56,650 nt of DNA from Gammaproteobacteria bacterium (GTDB taxonomy: Bacteria > Pseudomonadota > Gammaproteobacteria > DSM-16500), in NCBI GenBank assembly GCA_021324305.1, contig JAJPJI010000022.1, positions 1 to 56,650 on the forward strand, read 5' to 3'. Made by a program: the position numbers and the translations under genes. Shown one piece after another: positions 47,204 through 55,948 of the stretch. Position 1 is the first letter of the stretch. Every line of letters begins with the position of its first letter. The notes under the pieces were generated by a model. It was not told where the DNA came from. It did no database searches and saw nothing but the letters and a program-made list of their open reading frames with translations.

Positions 47204-48931
47204 ATGACAAATGCCATGCAAATTAACGTAAAAACAATCTCTCGCCAGATTGAAGACAATCTGCTGTCTTGTTTGAATCAGATATCTCTTTCACCTGGAT
47301 GTCTGATCGCATTAAACCTGTCAAATGAATCTCTGAATCAAATACAAAAAAATTATCCAAAAACCAAAGTATTAAATTATTCCTTTGATGCATTTGAAAA
47401 GCAGTCACAATCTTCGTATACAGCAGATTTGATTATCGCTAATCTTGTTGTAATAAATGATCTGGATTTTAATCAATTGCTTGTCAATATCAAGGCGATG
47501 CTTGCACTGCGAGGAATATTGATAATTGCAGCGCTTGATCATCATGAAAAATATTTGGTAGCAGCAAATAAGCTGAATGGCAATGGTGTGAAGACGTTGC
47601 TTGATAATCAGGATCTGGAAGCCATTCTTGATGGCATACACATGTTTCATTACAGGCAATATGTTTCCATTGAAATTGATAAAAATACCCATATCGGTTT
47701 AACTATCGTTACGGCGGTTAATGCGAAGGAATTGGAGCCATTGATGCGGTTGACCAGACTTAAAAAAAATAACGAAGAACAAAAAATTGATGTCAATGTT
47801 AACAGAGAGATAACTGAAACAGAAAATGTTGAACATAAGAAGCGTGAGCATGCTGATCAGAAGGAAGCCGAGTCACTGGAACTTTCCGAGGCAGATGGTA
47901 TTGAAAATGAGCAGCATGATAAAAATGAAGCAGATGTATCTGATCTCAATGGTGAATTGAATAAAGATGAACTGTCAGAAACATCAGAAGTATCTGATGA
48001 GGCACCAGAGTTGCATGCTGAATTGACAGATCAGGAAATTAATGAAAAATCGGATCATGATGCCGACAATGAAAAAATTGATGATTATGAAGAAGAGGTT
48101 GCACAAGAACCGCATGAAGGCCTTGATGTTACTGAAAATGAAAGCAAGGAATCATCTGAAGATATGAATGACATGGAATTAACAGATAATATGGGTGATG
48201 AAAATGATTATAACGTAGAGCATTCTAATGATAATCAAGAGCATGAAATACAAGAAATGATCGATAATAATTCTGATAACGAGGAAAATAGAAATGAACT
48301 TCATGATGAAGAGAATGAAAATGAAACGCATAAAGATCAGGATGAAGAAGCTGAAGAAGCTGAAGAAGCTGAAGATTCGAATACTGACAAGGATAACGAT
48401 GAAAAAAATGAAGGCCATGCTGAACATGAAAATTTGTCAATGATAGACAGGGATAGGGAGTTCGTAAATGGTCATAACTTCGGAGAAAATGACTCTCGTC
48501 TTGAAAGCGAATTACAGGATAAGGATGTTAATGACATACACAAGCTGGATTTATTGGTCCGCAATATCAATCAACATGGGCAGCTATTGGAAAAACATGC
48601 ACATGAATTGATGTATCATTATTCGAGTAGTAAATCAATGATAGAGCAACTCGAGTCAGCGGAGTTGAATGCTAAGGATCGGGATGCTATACAGGCTGGA
48701 TTGCAAGCTCATTTAAGCAAGCATATTCAGCTATTATCAGCCTATAAATCTGCTTATAATCAACATAAGCAGCTTGTGAGCGACTTTTTGAAGGTGCATG
48801 AGAATGTGCTCGAAAATACACCTGGGTTAACGCGATATCATCAATTTATATCTGATTGTTTGCAGCGTGTATCGTTTCATGATGAAAATATCCGCAAGAG
48901 TGAAGCACTTACAGGTCCGAAGCTAATCTGA
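47204..48931 (+). CDS. Degenerate methyltransferase-like protein with long acidic repeat region
   Basis: 575 residues. Residues 1-185 resemble class I (BioC-like) methyltransferases: TADLIIANLVVINDLDFNQLL, then LALRGILIIAAL; but the glycine-rich SAM motif I (normally GCGTG) is not seen, so it may be inactive. Residues about 190-425 are extremely acidic (Glu, Asp, Asn, with few hydrophobics), including a triple GAAGAAGCT repeat at 48344-48370 encoding EEAEEAEEA. The remaining 150 residues form a helical coiled-coil-like domain. Starts at ATG 47204 or 47213. No signal peptide. The acidic tract suggests a disordered, possibly host-facing linker. Confidence 0.68.
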   Translation: MTNAMQINVKTISRQIEDNLLSCLNQISLSPGCLIALNLSNESLNQIQKNYPKTKVLNYSFDAFEKQSQSSYTADLIIANLVVINDLDFNQLLVNIKAMLALRGILIIAALDHHEKYLVAANKLNGNGVKTLLDNQDLEAILDGIHMFHYRQYVSIEIDKNTHIGLTIVTAVNAKELEPLMRLTRLKKNNEEQKIDVNVNREITETENVEHKKREHADQKEAESLELSEADGIENEQHDKNEADVSDLNGELNKDELSETSEVSDEAPELHAELTDQEINEKSDHDADNEKIDDYEEEVAQEPHEGLDVTENESKESSEDMNDMELTDNMGDENDYNVEHSNDNQEHEIQEMIDNNSDNEENRNELHDEENENETHKDQDEEAEEAEEAEDSNTDKDNDEKNEGHAEHENLSMIDRDREFVNGHNFGENDSRLESELQDKDVNDIHKLDLLVRNINQHGQLLEKHAHELMYHYSSSKSMIEQLESAELNAKDRDAIQAGLQAHLSKHIQLLSAYKSAYNQHKQLVSDFLKVHENVLENTPGLTRYHQFISDCLQRVSFHDENIRKSEALTGPKLI

Positions 48932-48956
48932 CCTGTCATTGAAGGTGCATGGTTAA

Positions 48957-50687
48957 TCAATCAAGTTTATTCATCCAGAGACAGTCTGAATTTGTATGAT
49001 ATTTGTCTTCACGTTGTTGTTTGATGTCATGGCGCTTGATGCTTTGTGCCATTTTGGCGTTAGTAATAAAAAATGAACTGAAATTGATGCTTATCCCTAA
49101 GCCTGGTGTTTGAGATGTCAATTTTAAAAACTGGTCATAAAAACTTTTCATCCTCGATCTGTGACTTTCTATATATTCAGAAAGAAACGAGTTTTCATAC
49201 TCAATAATAAGGCTGTTGGCTTGCATGCTGAGAAATTCCCGTTTGCGAAGCGTTATTATCATATCATGTATGGCTTCTTTGTGCTTTAAAAACTGGACTG
49301 TCGTTGAATGAGATGATTTGATTTTATCAATTTGATTTGTGAATTCCGACACGCTGATACGATCGAATTTAAAAACGCTGTCTTGTTTAAAGAGAGACAA
49401 TATTTCATCGTTTATTTTTTGTATTACAGAATAGGTGTCTGCAAGCACTAATTCGTTTAACTTTATCCGTTTTAATACGTCAATCTGGATATTTCGCAAG
49501 GATTGAATTATTGCGGCAATCAGATCAAGCGTGCCATCCGCAATTTGTTCCTGGCGGAATTCTCTCGCGATAGATAATAAAAATTCGAATTGCGCATCTG
49601 AAAAATTGTCGAGATTCAGTTTCCTGACAATGTCGTAAATTTCACGATTCGTCAGTATTTCCATGTTAAATTGTGTTAACAATGCTAATTCCAGTGTGTT
49701 CAATCCCTTAAAATGGTTCAGCCTGGAAACAGGCAGTCTCAAAATAAGGCCAATATCATCATGATCAAATTCCAATAGTTCGTCATACGTGATTCCTTTT
49801 TGCAATGCCAAATAGCAGTCGCGATCGAACCATGAATGCTGGACAAATTTTTTAGGGAGTCCATGGTGCTTCATCGCAAGGAATTGTGGTGGGGATAAGC
49901 CGGAATCCGGAAATTCAATTGGAAATTTTGCGTCCAATATGTCTGTTAGTTCAATAAAAAGTGCCGCCTGGCAATCAAAAAACAATGTTGCATGATCACT
50001 GCCGATTCTGAATTTGATATTACTTCTTGTCAGAAACTTGCTATAAAAAACTAATGGATCATCTTCCTTGCTTCTGGCCTTGTCTACATCAATCTTTAAA
50101 TCTGCACATGTATTGATGCAATAATCAATGACATGATCCATCAATCGTGCGCCATGACCATGGCCTTTGTATCCTTCAAAAATATCCAAACGTGCCAGAG
50201 ACAGATGACTGCTTCCAGGTTCATTGATTATGACGCGTCCAACTGCAATCTCATCCTCATACATTGAAATATTAAGTCCGACACCGAATCGATTTTTAAA
50301 CTGATAATTTCTCTGTCCTGTTTGTCTAATCTTTTCGATTGTGTTCTTGATGACAGGCAATTGCAGCAAGTCATTCATGTCGACATGAAATTCGTAATGT
50401 CCTGATTTGTTGATGACCTTGATCTTAAGCTGCGCAATGAAATAGTTGTCACGAAGATGATATTTGTTTTGCGTAGTTTGTTGTGTGTGAATAATGATTT
50501 TATCAATATTTTTATCATAAGTAATATCCAGTAAATCATTAGAGAATTCATTATTGCCGAAAATGATTTGTTTTAGTGCCGTTACAACTATGGCGGCTTG
50601 TTCGCTTCCGGTGGTATTCGTATCTTTGATTACGGGTGGTATTTGTATATCTAACGGCGTGGAGTTAGAGTGAGTGCGCGATTCCAT
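48957..50687 (-). CDS. GNAT acetyltransferase-domain protein; effector candidate
   Basis: 576 residues. The centre of the N-terminal half is a GNAT fold: EIAVGRVIINEP, then LARLDIFEGYKGHGHGARLMDHVIDYCI, where YKGHGHGA (173-180) is the acetyl-CoA-binding R/Q-x-x-G-x-G/A loop, and DPLVFYSKF follows as in GNAT beta-6/alpha-4. Two extensions surround it: residues 1-140 (strand-rich) and 235-576 (helical, no recognised fold). The length, about three times a simple GNAT enzyme, and a PmrA-like promoter at 50753-50784 favour a translocated enzyme. Target unknown. Confidence 0.7.
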   Translation of the reverse strand: MESRTHSNSTPLDIQIPPVIKDTNTTGSEQAAIVVTALKQIIFGNNEFSNDLLDITYDKNIDKIIIHTQQTTQNKYHLRDNYFIAQLKIKVINKSGHYEFHVDMNDLLQLPVIKNTIEKIRQTGQRNYQFKNRFGVGLNISMYEDEIAVGRVIINEPGSSHLSLARLDIFEGYKGHGHGARLMDHVIDYCINTCADLKIDVDKARSKEDDPLVFYSKFLTRSNIKFRIGSDHATLFFDCQAALFIELTDILDAKFPIEFPDSGLSPPQFLAMKHHGLPKKFVQHSWFDRDCYLALQKGITYDELLEFDHDDIGLILRLPVSRLNHFKGLNTLELALLTQFNMEILTNREIYDIVRKLNLDNFSDAQFEFLLSIAREFRQEQIADGTLDLIAAIIQSLRNIQIDVLKRIKLNELVLADTYSVIQKINDEILSLFKQDSVFKFDRISVSEFTNQIDKIKSSHSTTVQFLKHKEAIHDMIITLRKREFLSMQANSLIIEYENSFLSEYIESHRSRMKSFYDQFLKLTSQTPGLGISINFSSFFITNAKMAQSIKRHDIKQQREDKYHTNSDCLWMNKLD

Positions 50688-50987
50688 ATATATTCCATAA
50701 TTATTATAATAATAGTATTGTTCTGTGTTTGTTCTATATTTGATCTGAACGAAGTATATAGATTTATAATTAAGATATTCTTAATATATGATAATTTCCA
50801 TGTTTATTCGCTCATTCCTGTCTCTTTGGATAATCACAATCAGGCTCCATCCAGGATTTTGTTAAGGATAGCCGGCTGTCATATACACGGGGTAGTATGG
50901 TCATTATTTAATCATGCTTTAATGAAACCCTTATACAATATACACCTGTTAGTGAGCGATGATTTACTATTAATTGAGGCAGTTATC
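50688..50987. other. Divergent intergenic region
   Basis: The open plus frame from 50670 is not coding here in my view: its translation (Ile-rich run, then LFCVCSIFDLNEV) reads as AT-rich spacer and it would overlap the GNAT start. The interval holds the palindromic box above. Methionine codons at 50922 and 50988 are the candidate starts of the next gene. Confidence 0.55.
50753..50785 (-). promoter_or_regulatory. PmrA-like promoter of the GNAT gene (palindromic box)
   Basis: On the minus strand: TTAAG from 50784 and TTAAT from 50773, 11 bp apart, then TATACT (50758-50753) 15 bp after the second half-site. The pair of half-sites is also a perfect palindrome, ATTAAGA-TAT-TCTTAAT (50769-50785), so it could serve both directions; but on the plus strand no -10 lies at the 15-bp distance. 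Confidence 0.66.
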
Positions 50988-52076
50988 ATGCATGAACGAT
51001 CTGAGATAGAAAAATACTCCCATTCTTTTGTCATTATATGTAATTTCCCTGGAGAAGAATATGCAGGCAAGGTCGAAAAGAAAATATTGCAGGGATTTGT
51101 CGACAAATGGAAGAGTGTTCATCATGATCCTGAGGCTGAACGTATTCATTTTATATATCTTCACAAAAATGATTCCGCGTCAATGTCAAAATTTCAGGTA
51201 TTACAGCTTGCGGATCACCGTAGCCGTATTTATATTATCGGCCACTGTAAACCAGGTGCAGATGCTATCCGCAGCGATGCGATCTATCCAGTGCGTAATG
51301 GAAAAATTAAAAAGAAAATGTATGCACAGCATGAATTCAGCTATGTTGATATTGGCATGATTTTATTGCATAACATTACCAATCCTGAAGTATTATTGTC
51401 GCGTGAATCAACACAGGATTATTTTTCATTATATTCCATGAATCAAAGACTCAGAATTTGTGTCCCTTCCTGTTTTAGCGGAGTTGATTTGACGGATAAG
51501 CAAGGCAAGGTTGTTGAAGCATCGTTTGCCTTCAAGCTAATGAATTTCCTTGTCAATGGTAGTGATTCAAAAATGTTAAAATGTGATATTGTGGCTAGCC
51601 GTGGTTTTGTCAATCCTGTTCCTGCTCATCCATCACTGTCTAAATTTATCAGCTTCGTTCTTGATTCTGAATCTCGCCTGTCTTCTCAACAATCCGGCTT
51701 TCACAAGCGCTATACTTTGGTTAAAAATTATGAATCCATGACATTATTTCCACGCCATAAGCCTGATGTTGACTATAAATGGACGTTCATCATTTCTCCT
51801 GAAGCAGGCTATGCCGAGTTTACGAGTGGCCGTATTCGCATTTCTGCACTATCAAAAAAAGACGGTGCAAATCGACACATTCAACAAGTCAGATCCGAAT
51901 TCATGCTCAATCATGTGAATTCGATCAATGATTCTGAATATCCCGAAGAACAGGTTCTGCTTGCAGAAAATATCAAGACAGCGATTACAACCGGCGTATT
52001 TCTGCATTCTCATGTTGAAAAATTATACGAATTACTCGAAGAAAGTGATATCCCAAAGCTTTTGCGGTCAGGTTAA
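50988..52076 (+). CDS. Clan-CD (caspase/C80-like) cysteine protease
   Basis: Start ATG 50988 is preferred because a GAGG lies about 8 bp before it and the upstream frame looks non-coding; 362 residues (a start at 50922 would add 22). The fold signature of clan CD is visible: hydrophobic strand plus His-Cys in RIYIIGHCKPGADAI (His86) and strand plus Cys in LRICVPSCFSGVDL (Cys162). His-to-Cys spacing is 76, longer than the 45-49 of toxin CPD (C80) proteases, because of an inserted segment. The same GHC motif occurs in the C80-like protein at 54494-55759. No signal peptide. Substrate unknown. Effector candidate. Confidence 0.6.
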   Translation: MHERSEIEKYSHSFVIICNFPGEEYAGKVEKKILQGFVDKWKSVHHDPEAERIHFIYLHKNDSASMSKFQVLQLADHRSRIYIIGHCKPGADAIRSDAIYPVRNGKIKKKMYAQHEFSYVDIGMILLHNITNPEVLLSRESTQDYFSLYSMNQRLRICVPSCFSGVDLTDKQGKVVEASFAFKLMNFLVNGSDSKMLKCDIVASRGFVNPVPAHPSLSKFISFVLDSESRLSSQQSGFHKRYTLVKNYESMTLFPRHKPDVDYKWTFIISPEAGYAEFTSGRIRISALSKKDGANRHIQQVRSEFMLNHVNSINDSEYPEEQVLLAENIKTAITTGVFLHSHVEKLYELLEESDIPKLLRSG

Positions 52077-52173
52077 TCATCCATGGGTGTTTTCTGGATT
52101 AGTATTTGTATAGATCAGGTCATTTGTCGTATACTTGCGGCAATGTCAGCTAAACAATAAATATCATAGATCA

Positions 52174-52524
52174 ATGACTTACAGGAAATCCGACAAGCAA
52201 ACCAATAAATCTCATTATGGCTGTGCAGTAGAGGCAGCCCTGGATGTCATTGGGAATAAATGGAAGGGTGTTATCCTGTTTCATCTTTTGAGCGGCACTA
52301 AACGTTTTAATGAGTTACGCCGCCTGATACCGAATGTAACACAGCGAATGCTGACCTTGCAGTTACGTGAACTTGAAAAGGATTCAATTATCATAAGGAC
52401 TGTATATCCGCAAATCCCACCCAAGGTAGAGTATTCGCTCACAGGCTTTGGTCAGAGTCTGAAACCTGTTATTTCTTCCCTGAAAGAATGGGGAACTATC
52501 ATAATGGAGCGGGAAAATGCATAG
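52174..52524 (+). CDS. HxlR-family transcriptional regulator
   Basis: An ATG at 52174 gives 116 residues; the longer frame from TTG 52135 adds 13 unlike residues. HxlR signature: HYGCAVEAALDVIGNKWKGVILFHLLSG, FNELRRLIPNVTQRMLTLQLRELEKD and VEYSLTGFGQSLKPV. The single Cys near the start (YGC) matches redox- or electrophile-sensing members such as YodB. Winged-helix dimer binding its own promoter. No target gene is obvious; the reductase at 34604 is far away. Confidence 0.93.
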   Translation: MTYRKSDKQTNKSHYGCAVEAALDVIGNKWKGVILFHLLSGTKRFNELRRLIPNVTQRMLTLQLRELEKDSIIIRTVYPQIPPKVEYSLTGFGQSLKPVISSLKEWGTIIMERENA

Positions 52525-52546
52525 CACAACAGCCTGCCTTATGCCC

Positions 52547-53923
52547 TTATTGGGGAAGCTTTTGATACATTAAATTGCAATAAGAATGTATTTCTTCTGT
52601 TGTTTCAGGAGCTGATCCAAATAGTAAAAATATATTTGATTTTGAATATACTGAATCATTACCAGCGTCACCTCTGGCTGCGCTATTTTCTGAATGTAGA
52701 ACACCGGCATTCACTGTGGTTTGTGTTGTTTCGTTAACTGAATCAGTTTCGATATCTGGCTCATCATTATTTATCAGCGTATATGCTGGATCATTACTGG
52801 AATGACGATAAAGATTGATGGTGTCTTTTAATCCTTTTTCTACCGAAAAAGCATAGTTTAAAATGGCTCCACTAATGGCGAAGGGAATGGCGCTGGCAAT
52901 CAGCGGCACTGATTTTTCATCTATTGATGCCTTGTCACTGACAGTTAATACAATACGCGTGAAATTGGAAGCGATTGTGGCTGCGCCGTCGCCTATGCCT
53001 GCTCCGCGTACTGCTAGTTTCAATGGTGTTTCAAGGCATTTTGGTTTGTAATCGCCTGAATCTGACTTGTTATTTGTCAGCATTTGATAGAGTGCGGGCA
53101 GCAGCGTCAGCAGGGAAGAAATGGATACCGAGATTGATCCGCCAATTGCAATGATATCCTTGAATTCGCTGTCAATATCTCTTACGCTGGGAATCTTGTC
53201 GAGCGCATTGCTTGTATTGTAAAAACTCGTAAATGGAAGAGGAGCCAGACCTAAAATGGCCAGAAGCATTGTAGTATAGGCATATCTGTTATTGGGAAAA
53301 TCACGATTTTCCAGTTTTCTTCCAGCAATTCTCGCATTTTCTACACCGCTTTTTACGTTATAAATAATGACAGCTCCTATTGCCAATATGGCGGTTACGG
53401 CTGATGCCGCCTGAAGACAAATCTGATTGCTTTCCTCTTCAATTTCATTCTCATCCATGGAAAGCATATTAGCACAAATAAACTCATAAAATGCCATCGT
53501 GCTGAGATAAGTGTTTAATAAATTATAGGCACTGGATGCCCAGCAAAATGTGCTCAATCCCAAAAATGTCGTTTTACCAACACAGCCGAGCTCATCTTTT
53601 TCGACAACATGTGCTGCAGCCGTGTGTGAATCTTGTGAATGTGCGGCTGCATTGCTAGAACGATTAAATCCGTGAAATATCAGTGGAATACGTGTTGTCA
53701 GATTAATAATAGTTGAAAATGAAATAGTAGCGATTGAAGTGTAAAACCCGGCTGGATGATTTTTCACATTGGTGATGTATTGCACGAATTTCGGCACAAT
53801 AAAAATGGACTGACCGGCTGACGCGATAATTCTGGCTGTTGATATCAATACTGGCGCAACAATTTTTTTTGTAACAGACCAAACAGCTGCGGTTGAATCC
53901 CTGGCTATGTCAAGTAACCACAT
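52547..53923 (-). CDS. Multi-pass membrane protein, unknown; effector candidate
   Basis: 458 residues. About six to eight hydrophobic segments (for example FYTSIATISFSTIINL, VTAILAIGAVIIYNV, TTMLLAILGLAPLPF, SISVSISSLLTLLPALY) with a polar, Asp/Glu-rich tail (NNDEPDIETDSVNETTQTT). A GAGG ribosome site precedes the ATG. No transporter family recognised. The PmrA-like promoter and the polar tail fit a membrane-inserting effector, of which Legionella has several; a resident membrane protein is equally possible. Confidence 0.6.
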   Translation of the reverse strand: MWLLDIARDSTAAVWSVTKKIVAPVLISTARIIASAGQSIFIVPKFVQYITNVKNHPAGFYTSIATISFSTIINLTTRIPLIFHGFNRSSNAAAHSQDSHTAAAHVVEKDELGCVGKTTFLGLSTFCWASSAYNLLNTYLSTMAFYEFICANMLSMDENEIEEESNQICLQAASAVTAILAIGAVIIYNVKSGVENARIAGRKLENRDFPNNRYAYTTMLLAILGLAPLPFTSFYNTSNALDKIPSVRDIDSEFKDIIAIGGSISVSISSLLTLLPALYQMLTNNKSDSGDYKPKCLETPLKLAVRGAGIGDGAATIASNFTRIVLTVSDKASIDEKSVPLIASAIPFAISGAILNYAFSVEKGLKDTINLYRHSSNDPAYTLINNDEPDIETDSVNETTQTTVNAGVLHSENSAARGDAGNDSVYSKSNIFLLFGSAPETTEEIHSYCNLMYQKLPQ

Positions 53924-53978
53924 CTTTTACCTCATTTATTGTGTTGTTATTTTTTATATATAATTTTTTGGGTCCAAT

Positions 53979-54010
53979 ATTATAAGTGCTGATACTTAAA
54001 TGAATCTTAA
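53979..54010 (-). promoter_or_regulatory. PmrA-like promoter of the multi-pass membrane protein gene
   Basis: On the minus strand: TTAAG from 54010, TTAAG from 53999 (11 bp apart), then a perfect TATAAT (53984-53979) starting 15 bp after the second half-site; the gene begins 55 bp downstream. Two identical half-sites and a perfect -10 make it one of the two clearest boxes in the window. Confidence 0.7.
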
Positions 54011-54267
54011 TGATGCAAATATTTTATGAATCATAATTTGCAAGATTAACGATATCTTATGCATCTAATTGGCTTGTTTAGGTTGATTTCGATACGACCA
54101 GCATTATTTGAGAAAAAGAATATGATCAGGCAATCTTCAAACAGACTGAGCCAATCAAGTCTGGTTGTATTATTGGTTGAAAATAAAGAGCTTTTATTGA
54201 TATACGGGTAATCTATAATTAATATTGGAAGGGTTGTAATGGTTTAATGCGAGTTAAGAGAGGTTTT
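54011..54267. other. AT-rich divergent spacer
   Basis: No gene seen. A TATAAT near 54212-54217, on the plus strand, is a fair -10 for the DUF2892 gene that follows. Confidence 0.45.
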
Positions 54268-54474
54268 ATGACATCAGAAAGAATAGTTCGGATTTTCGCT
54301 GGTGCAGTCATCTTGCTTTCTTTGTTATTTGGTGTGCCGGCAAGCCCATTTTATTATAGTACTTATGTGCTGTGGATCACGGTGTTTGTAGGTATCAACC
54401 TGTTTCAAAGCGGGTTTACCCGATTTTGCCCGCTTGAAATCATCCTGAAGAAAACAGGTATTTGTCGGAATTGA
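54268..54474 (+). CDS. DUF2892 (YgaP-type) inner-membrane protein
   Basis: ATG 54268 follows AGAGAGG; 68 residues. Two transmembrane helices (RIFAGAVILLSLLFGV and LWITVFVGINLFQSGFT) and the RFCPLEIILKKTGI ending are typical of DUF2892, the membrane part of YgaP-type sulfurtransferases, here without a rhodanese domain. Function alone unknown. It converges with the C80-like gene, 20 bp away. Confidence 0.85.
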   Translation: MTSERIVRIFAGAVILLSLLFGVPASPFYYSTYVLWITVFVGINLFQSGFTRFCPLEIILKKTGICRN

Positions 54475-54493
54475 TCTTAACAGACACGTCATC

Positions 54494-55759
54494 CTATTTG
54501 ACTCTGATCGCATGACCGTTGGAATCAGATCGAAAGGTTACTTTTTCCACCTTCAGTCTTGTTGGATCGGGCCTGCTGGAAAAAATCGAATTAAATGATG
54601 AAGTGAGTTTGTTGGAAACGCTGCTTGTATCATGCTGTTCTCTGCCTTCCATTTGTGCGGAAAACTTGCGGTCTTCACTGATGCTGAGATTGGCCTGGCT
54701 GCCATCATGGGTTGTCATCATGATCGTTGGGCTGGCAATGACATTGACACGATTAATGCCAAGCTTGGCTAACTCAGTGACTAGACGTTCAGCGAAGGAT
54801 GGGTAAATGTCACGCCCGCTTGCCGCCTGGCAGGCGATCAAATCGATGGTGAATTCAGTATCCAGCTGTGTGCCTGACTGAACCATTTTGGCGTGTATTT
54901 GTCTGGCAAGCTGGGATGCGTAAATTTTCTTGCCTGAGTTATCTGACAAGCAATTTGAACCGCTTGAGCAATGGCCAATGAAAGTAAGTGTTGTATTTTT
55001 GGAAATCGAGAATTTTGCATTGACAGCTGAGAATTGATCCGGTTGAACCTGAATCAGGCTGGCGCCTAATCTTTCAGATCTTTTTTTTCCATAGGCTCTG
55101 AATTCAATCTTGTCTGCTGCGAAGTCGATGACTACTTGTTTGTTATGATTGATGCGATCAGTGGCTTTATGTGCCTCTGGAGTAAACAGGATTGGACTGG
55201 CGCGGGATATTAAATCATTAAAACCTTTATCGGTATTCCTTGCAGCTTCGGCAGAAGGAGAGTCAGGCTGTTTATCCTGCTTTTCTGCGGCACTTGTTTT
55301 TTTTGCGGCGTGATCACCGCTGCTATCTGAGCGATTAGTGGAAGATGGTTTTTCAGTATCGGGCTGCTGTGACTGCTTCGTGCCGATTCTGGTGATGTCA
55401 TCCAGTTTGTTAATGATATTGCTGACCGATGCGGCTGGCAGATATTCGGCGGTATAGGATAAGGCGGATGAGATCAGGTAATCTGAAAAGTCAGTTGGGC
55501 CGTCTTTTTTAATGCCTTCAATCGCAGCAGCTAACAAGGTCAGGGCGTGATTGATGTTTTTTTCAAAATCTTCTGTTTCAGGAGCTTCATTTCCAGATTT
55601 TGTTCTTGCCTGGTATTCAAGAGCAGCCTCTTCGTTTATCAAATAAATAAGCAGATTAAGATACTCTAATGCAATCCGCTGCTTATAGGCAGCATCCTTT
55701 TTGAGTCTGTCTTCATCTATGTTTTGAAGGGCTTCTAATGAAAAGTCACGTGGTTGCAT
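54494..55759 (-). CDS. Clan-CD C80-like (CPD-type) cysteine protease
   Basis: 421 residues. The C-terminal half matches the toxin autoprocessing (CPD, C80) layout: strand plus His in TLTFIGHCSSGSNCLS (His263), then GKKIYASQLARQIHAKM (compare the 'F.G..A..L...I' of CPDs), then strand plus Cys in FTIDLIACQAASGRD (Cys310), then GINRVNVIASPTIMM. His-to-Cys spacing of 47 equals that of known CPDs (45-49). Residues 1-120 are helical; 125-180 are a polar Ser/Lys/Asp linker. Unlike toxins it is not fused to a large cargo. Its promoter is PmrA-like. A GHC motif is shared with the protein at 50988. Activation by inositol hexakisphosphate, known for C80, would tie it to host cytosol; that is inference. 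Confidence 0.75.
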   Translation of the reverse strand: MQPRDFSLEALQNIDEDRLKKDAAYKQRIALEYLNLLIYLINEEAALEYQARTKSGNEAPETEDFEKNINHALTLLAAAIEGIKKDGPTDFSDYLISSALSYTAEYLPAASVSNIINKLDDITRIGTKQSQQPDTEKPSSTNRSDSSGDHAAKKTSAAEKQDKQPDSPSAEAARNTDKGFNDLISRASPILFTPEAHKATDRINHNKQVVIDFAADKIEFRAYGKKRSERLGASLIQVQPDQFSAVNAKFSISKNTTLTFIGHCSSGSNCLSDNSGKKIYASQLARQIHAKMVQSGTQLDTEFTIDLIACQAASGRDIYPSFAERLVTELAKLGINRVNVIASPTIMMTTHDGSQANLSISEDRKFSAQMEGREQHDTSSVSNKLTSSFNSIFSSRPDPTRLKVEKVTFRSDSNGHAIRVK

Positions 55760-55801
55760 ATTCGCTCTTGATCATTGTGATAGTAATATCGGGATTTATT
55801 A

Positions 55802-55833
55802 ATTATAGCCATAACGGATTAACATATTATTAT
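55802..55833 (-). promoter_or_regulatory. PmrA-like promoter of the C80-like gene
   Basis: On the minus strand: ATAAT from 55833 (one mismatch to TTAAT), TTAAT from 55822 (11 bp on), then TATAAT (55807-55802) starting 15 bp after the second half-site. A further TTAAT begins at 55836. The gene starts 43 bp downstream. Confidence 0.58.
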
Positions 55834-55901
55834 TAACCGGGCTGCAGATTGAAACTTTAATTAAATCATTGAATTGGATATGATTGTACTGGCCGGTTCT
55901 G

Positions 55902-55936
55902 CCAGTCCGCCTGTGCGATCACAACGGGCGGACTGG
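55902..55936 (-). terminator. GC-rich stem-loop after the gene at the window edge
   Basis: CCAGTCCGCC (55902-55911) pairs perfectly with GGCGGACTGG (55927-55936); the loop is 15 bases. It lies just past the stop codon of the edge gene. No T-run follows on the minus strand, so it is terminator-like rather than proven. Confidence 0.55.
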
Positions 55937-55948
55937 ATTACCTTGATA

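Noticed and set aside
50670..50987. N-terminal extension of the clan-CD protease (Ile-rich, membrane-like)
   Set aside because: It overlaps the GNAT start, covers the divergent promoter region, and is AT-rich spacer in look; ATG 50988 is better supported.
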